Below, one piece after another: positions 5,188-5,579 of a DNA stretch of 5,579 bases; position 1 is the first letter of the stretch, and every line of letters starts with the position of its first letter. The translations under genes were made by a program, and so were the position numbers. Location of the stretch: the NCBI GenBank assembly GCA_003222855.1, contig QHXH01000201.1, forward strand, positions 6,639-12,217. Direction: 5' to 3'. This stretch comes from Acidobacteriota bacterium. Its GTDB lineage: Bacteria > Acidobacteriota > Blastocatellia > Pyrinomonadales > Pyrinomonadaceae. The notes beneath the pieces are model-generated. The model had not been told where the DNA came from. It saw nothing but the letters and a program-made list of their open reading frames with translations, and made no database searches.

Positions 5188-5579
5188 TCATTGGACCAAA
5201 AAGTTATAAGTCAGCAAGCCCGATACTTTTACCGGCTCGCCGCTTAAACGCGTTGGCGTGAATTTGGCCGCGCGCGCCGCATTGACCGCTGCGGCCCGCA
5301 ACAATAGATGTCCCGAAACCGCTTCCGCGCTGATTACGTTCCCACCTTCATCGACGATGATTCTGACTTCAACATCGCCCTGTGCACGAGCCGCGCGGGC
5401 GATGTCGGGATAAACCGGTTCAGGCAAGCTGAGCGCTCTACCGTTCAACCCGCCGCCCTCGATCGAGCGCGGTTGTTCTGATCGCCAGTAAGTCGGCGCT
5501 TCAGTTTTCCGTTCCTGCTTCTCGGCGCGGAAAATGGTTCCATCAATTGCATTGACTAATACGTGAGTAGTTATTGGAT
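5188..5579 (-). CDS. TonB-family protein, C-terminal domain (5' end beyond window)
   Basis: The minus strand is open from the right edge to a TGA at 5188-5190, giving 129 residues with no start in view. The TTG at 5446-5448 is only an internal Leu codon, because the frame continues upstream (TYWRSEQPRSIEGGG). Residues about 52-129 match the TonB C-terminal domain: LPEPVYPDIARAARAQGDVE, then VRIIVDEGGNVISAEAVSG, then AAAVNAARAAKFTPT and LSGEPVKVSG, ending YNFLVQ. In the family this periplasmic domain binds the TonB box of outer-membrane receptors and passes on energy from ExbB/ExbD. The visible upstream 40 residues are charged, not the usual Pro-rich spacer, so the N-terminal part may be atypical; whether it has a membrane anchor cannot be seen. 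It is convergent with the peptidase gene and ends in its own terminator. Confidence 0.88.
   Translation of the reverse strand, partial: PITTHVLVNAIDGTIFRAEKQERKTEAPTYWRSEQPRSIEGGGLNGRALSLPEPVYPDIARAARAQGDVEVRIIVDEGGNVISAEAVSGHLLLRAAAVNAARAAKFTPTRLSGEPVKVSGLLTYNFLVQ

Overview
The window looks like a piece of chromosome from a soil- or sediment-type Acidobacteriota, probably class Blastocatellia. This is inferred from three things: the TonB C-terminal domain reads like those I know from that group (GGGLNGRALSLPEPVYP start), the secreted S9 peptidase is of a kind common there, and the GC-rich spacer is packed with short dispersed hairpin repeats. No marker gene is present, so the assignment is tentative.

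Layout. Positions 1-1409 (minus strand) hold the N-terminal 469 residues of an RND-efflux periplasmic adaptor (membrane fusion protein); the end of the gene, and probably the inner-membrane pump, lie beyond the left edge. A 246-bp divergent spacer (1410-1655) carries a TTGACA box, a perfect 12-bp palindrome and a clear Shine-Dalgarno for the rightward gene. Positions 1656-4600 (plus strand) hold a secreted S9-family (prolyl oligopeptidase/dipeptidyl peptidase type) serine peptidase that is split by a frame break near 3912-3920. The signal peptide, beta-propeller and oxyanion tyrosine are in the first frame, and the Ser/Asp/His triad is in another. Family comparison suggests about 25 residues (near 76 bp) were lost at the break. 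Positions 4601-5187 are non-coding and hold several dispersed repeats, a 119-bp long inverted repeat and a bidirectional Rho-independent terminator. Positions 5188-5579 (minus strand) hold the C-terminal 129 residues of a TonB-family protein whose start lies beyond the right edge.

The three genes are not an operon: the adaptor and peptidase diverge, and the peptidase and TonB gene converge on the terminator. All three act at the cell envelope (drug/metabolite efflux, periplasmic peptide breakdown, energy transfer to outer-membrane transporters), but nothing shows that they work together.

The most interesting signals are repeat-related. A dispersed repeat in the spacer has a close relative inserted in frame inside the peptidase, where it seems to add about 20 residues. 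Two copies of a hairpin-plus-tail repeat differ by a compensatory base-pair change, and there is a nearly perfect 28-bp-arm inverted repeat element. I see no complete undescribed defence or biosynthetic system.
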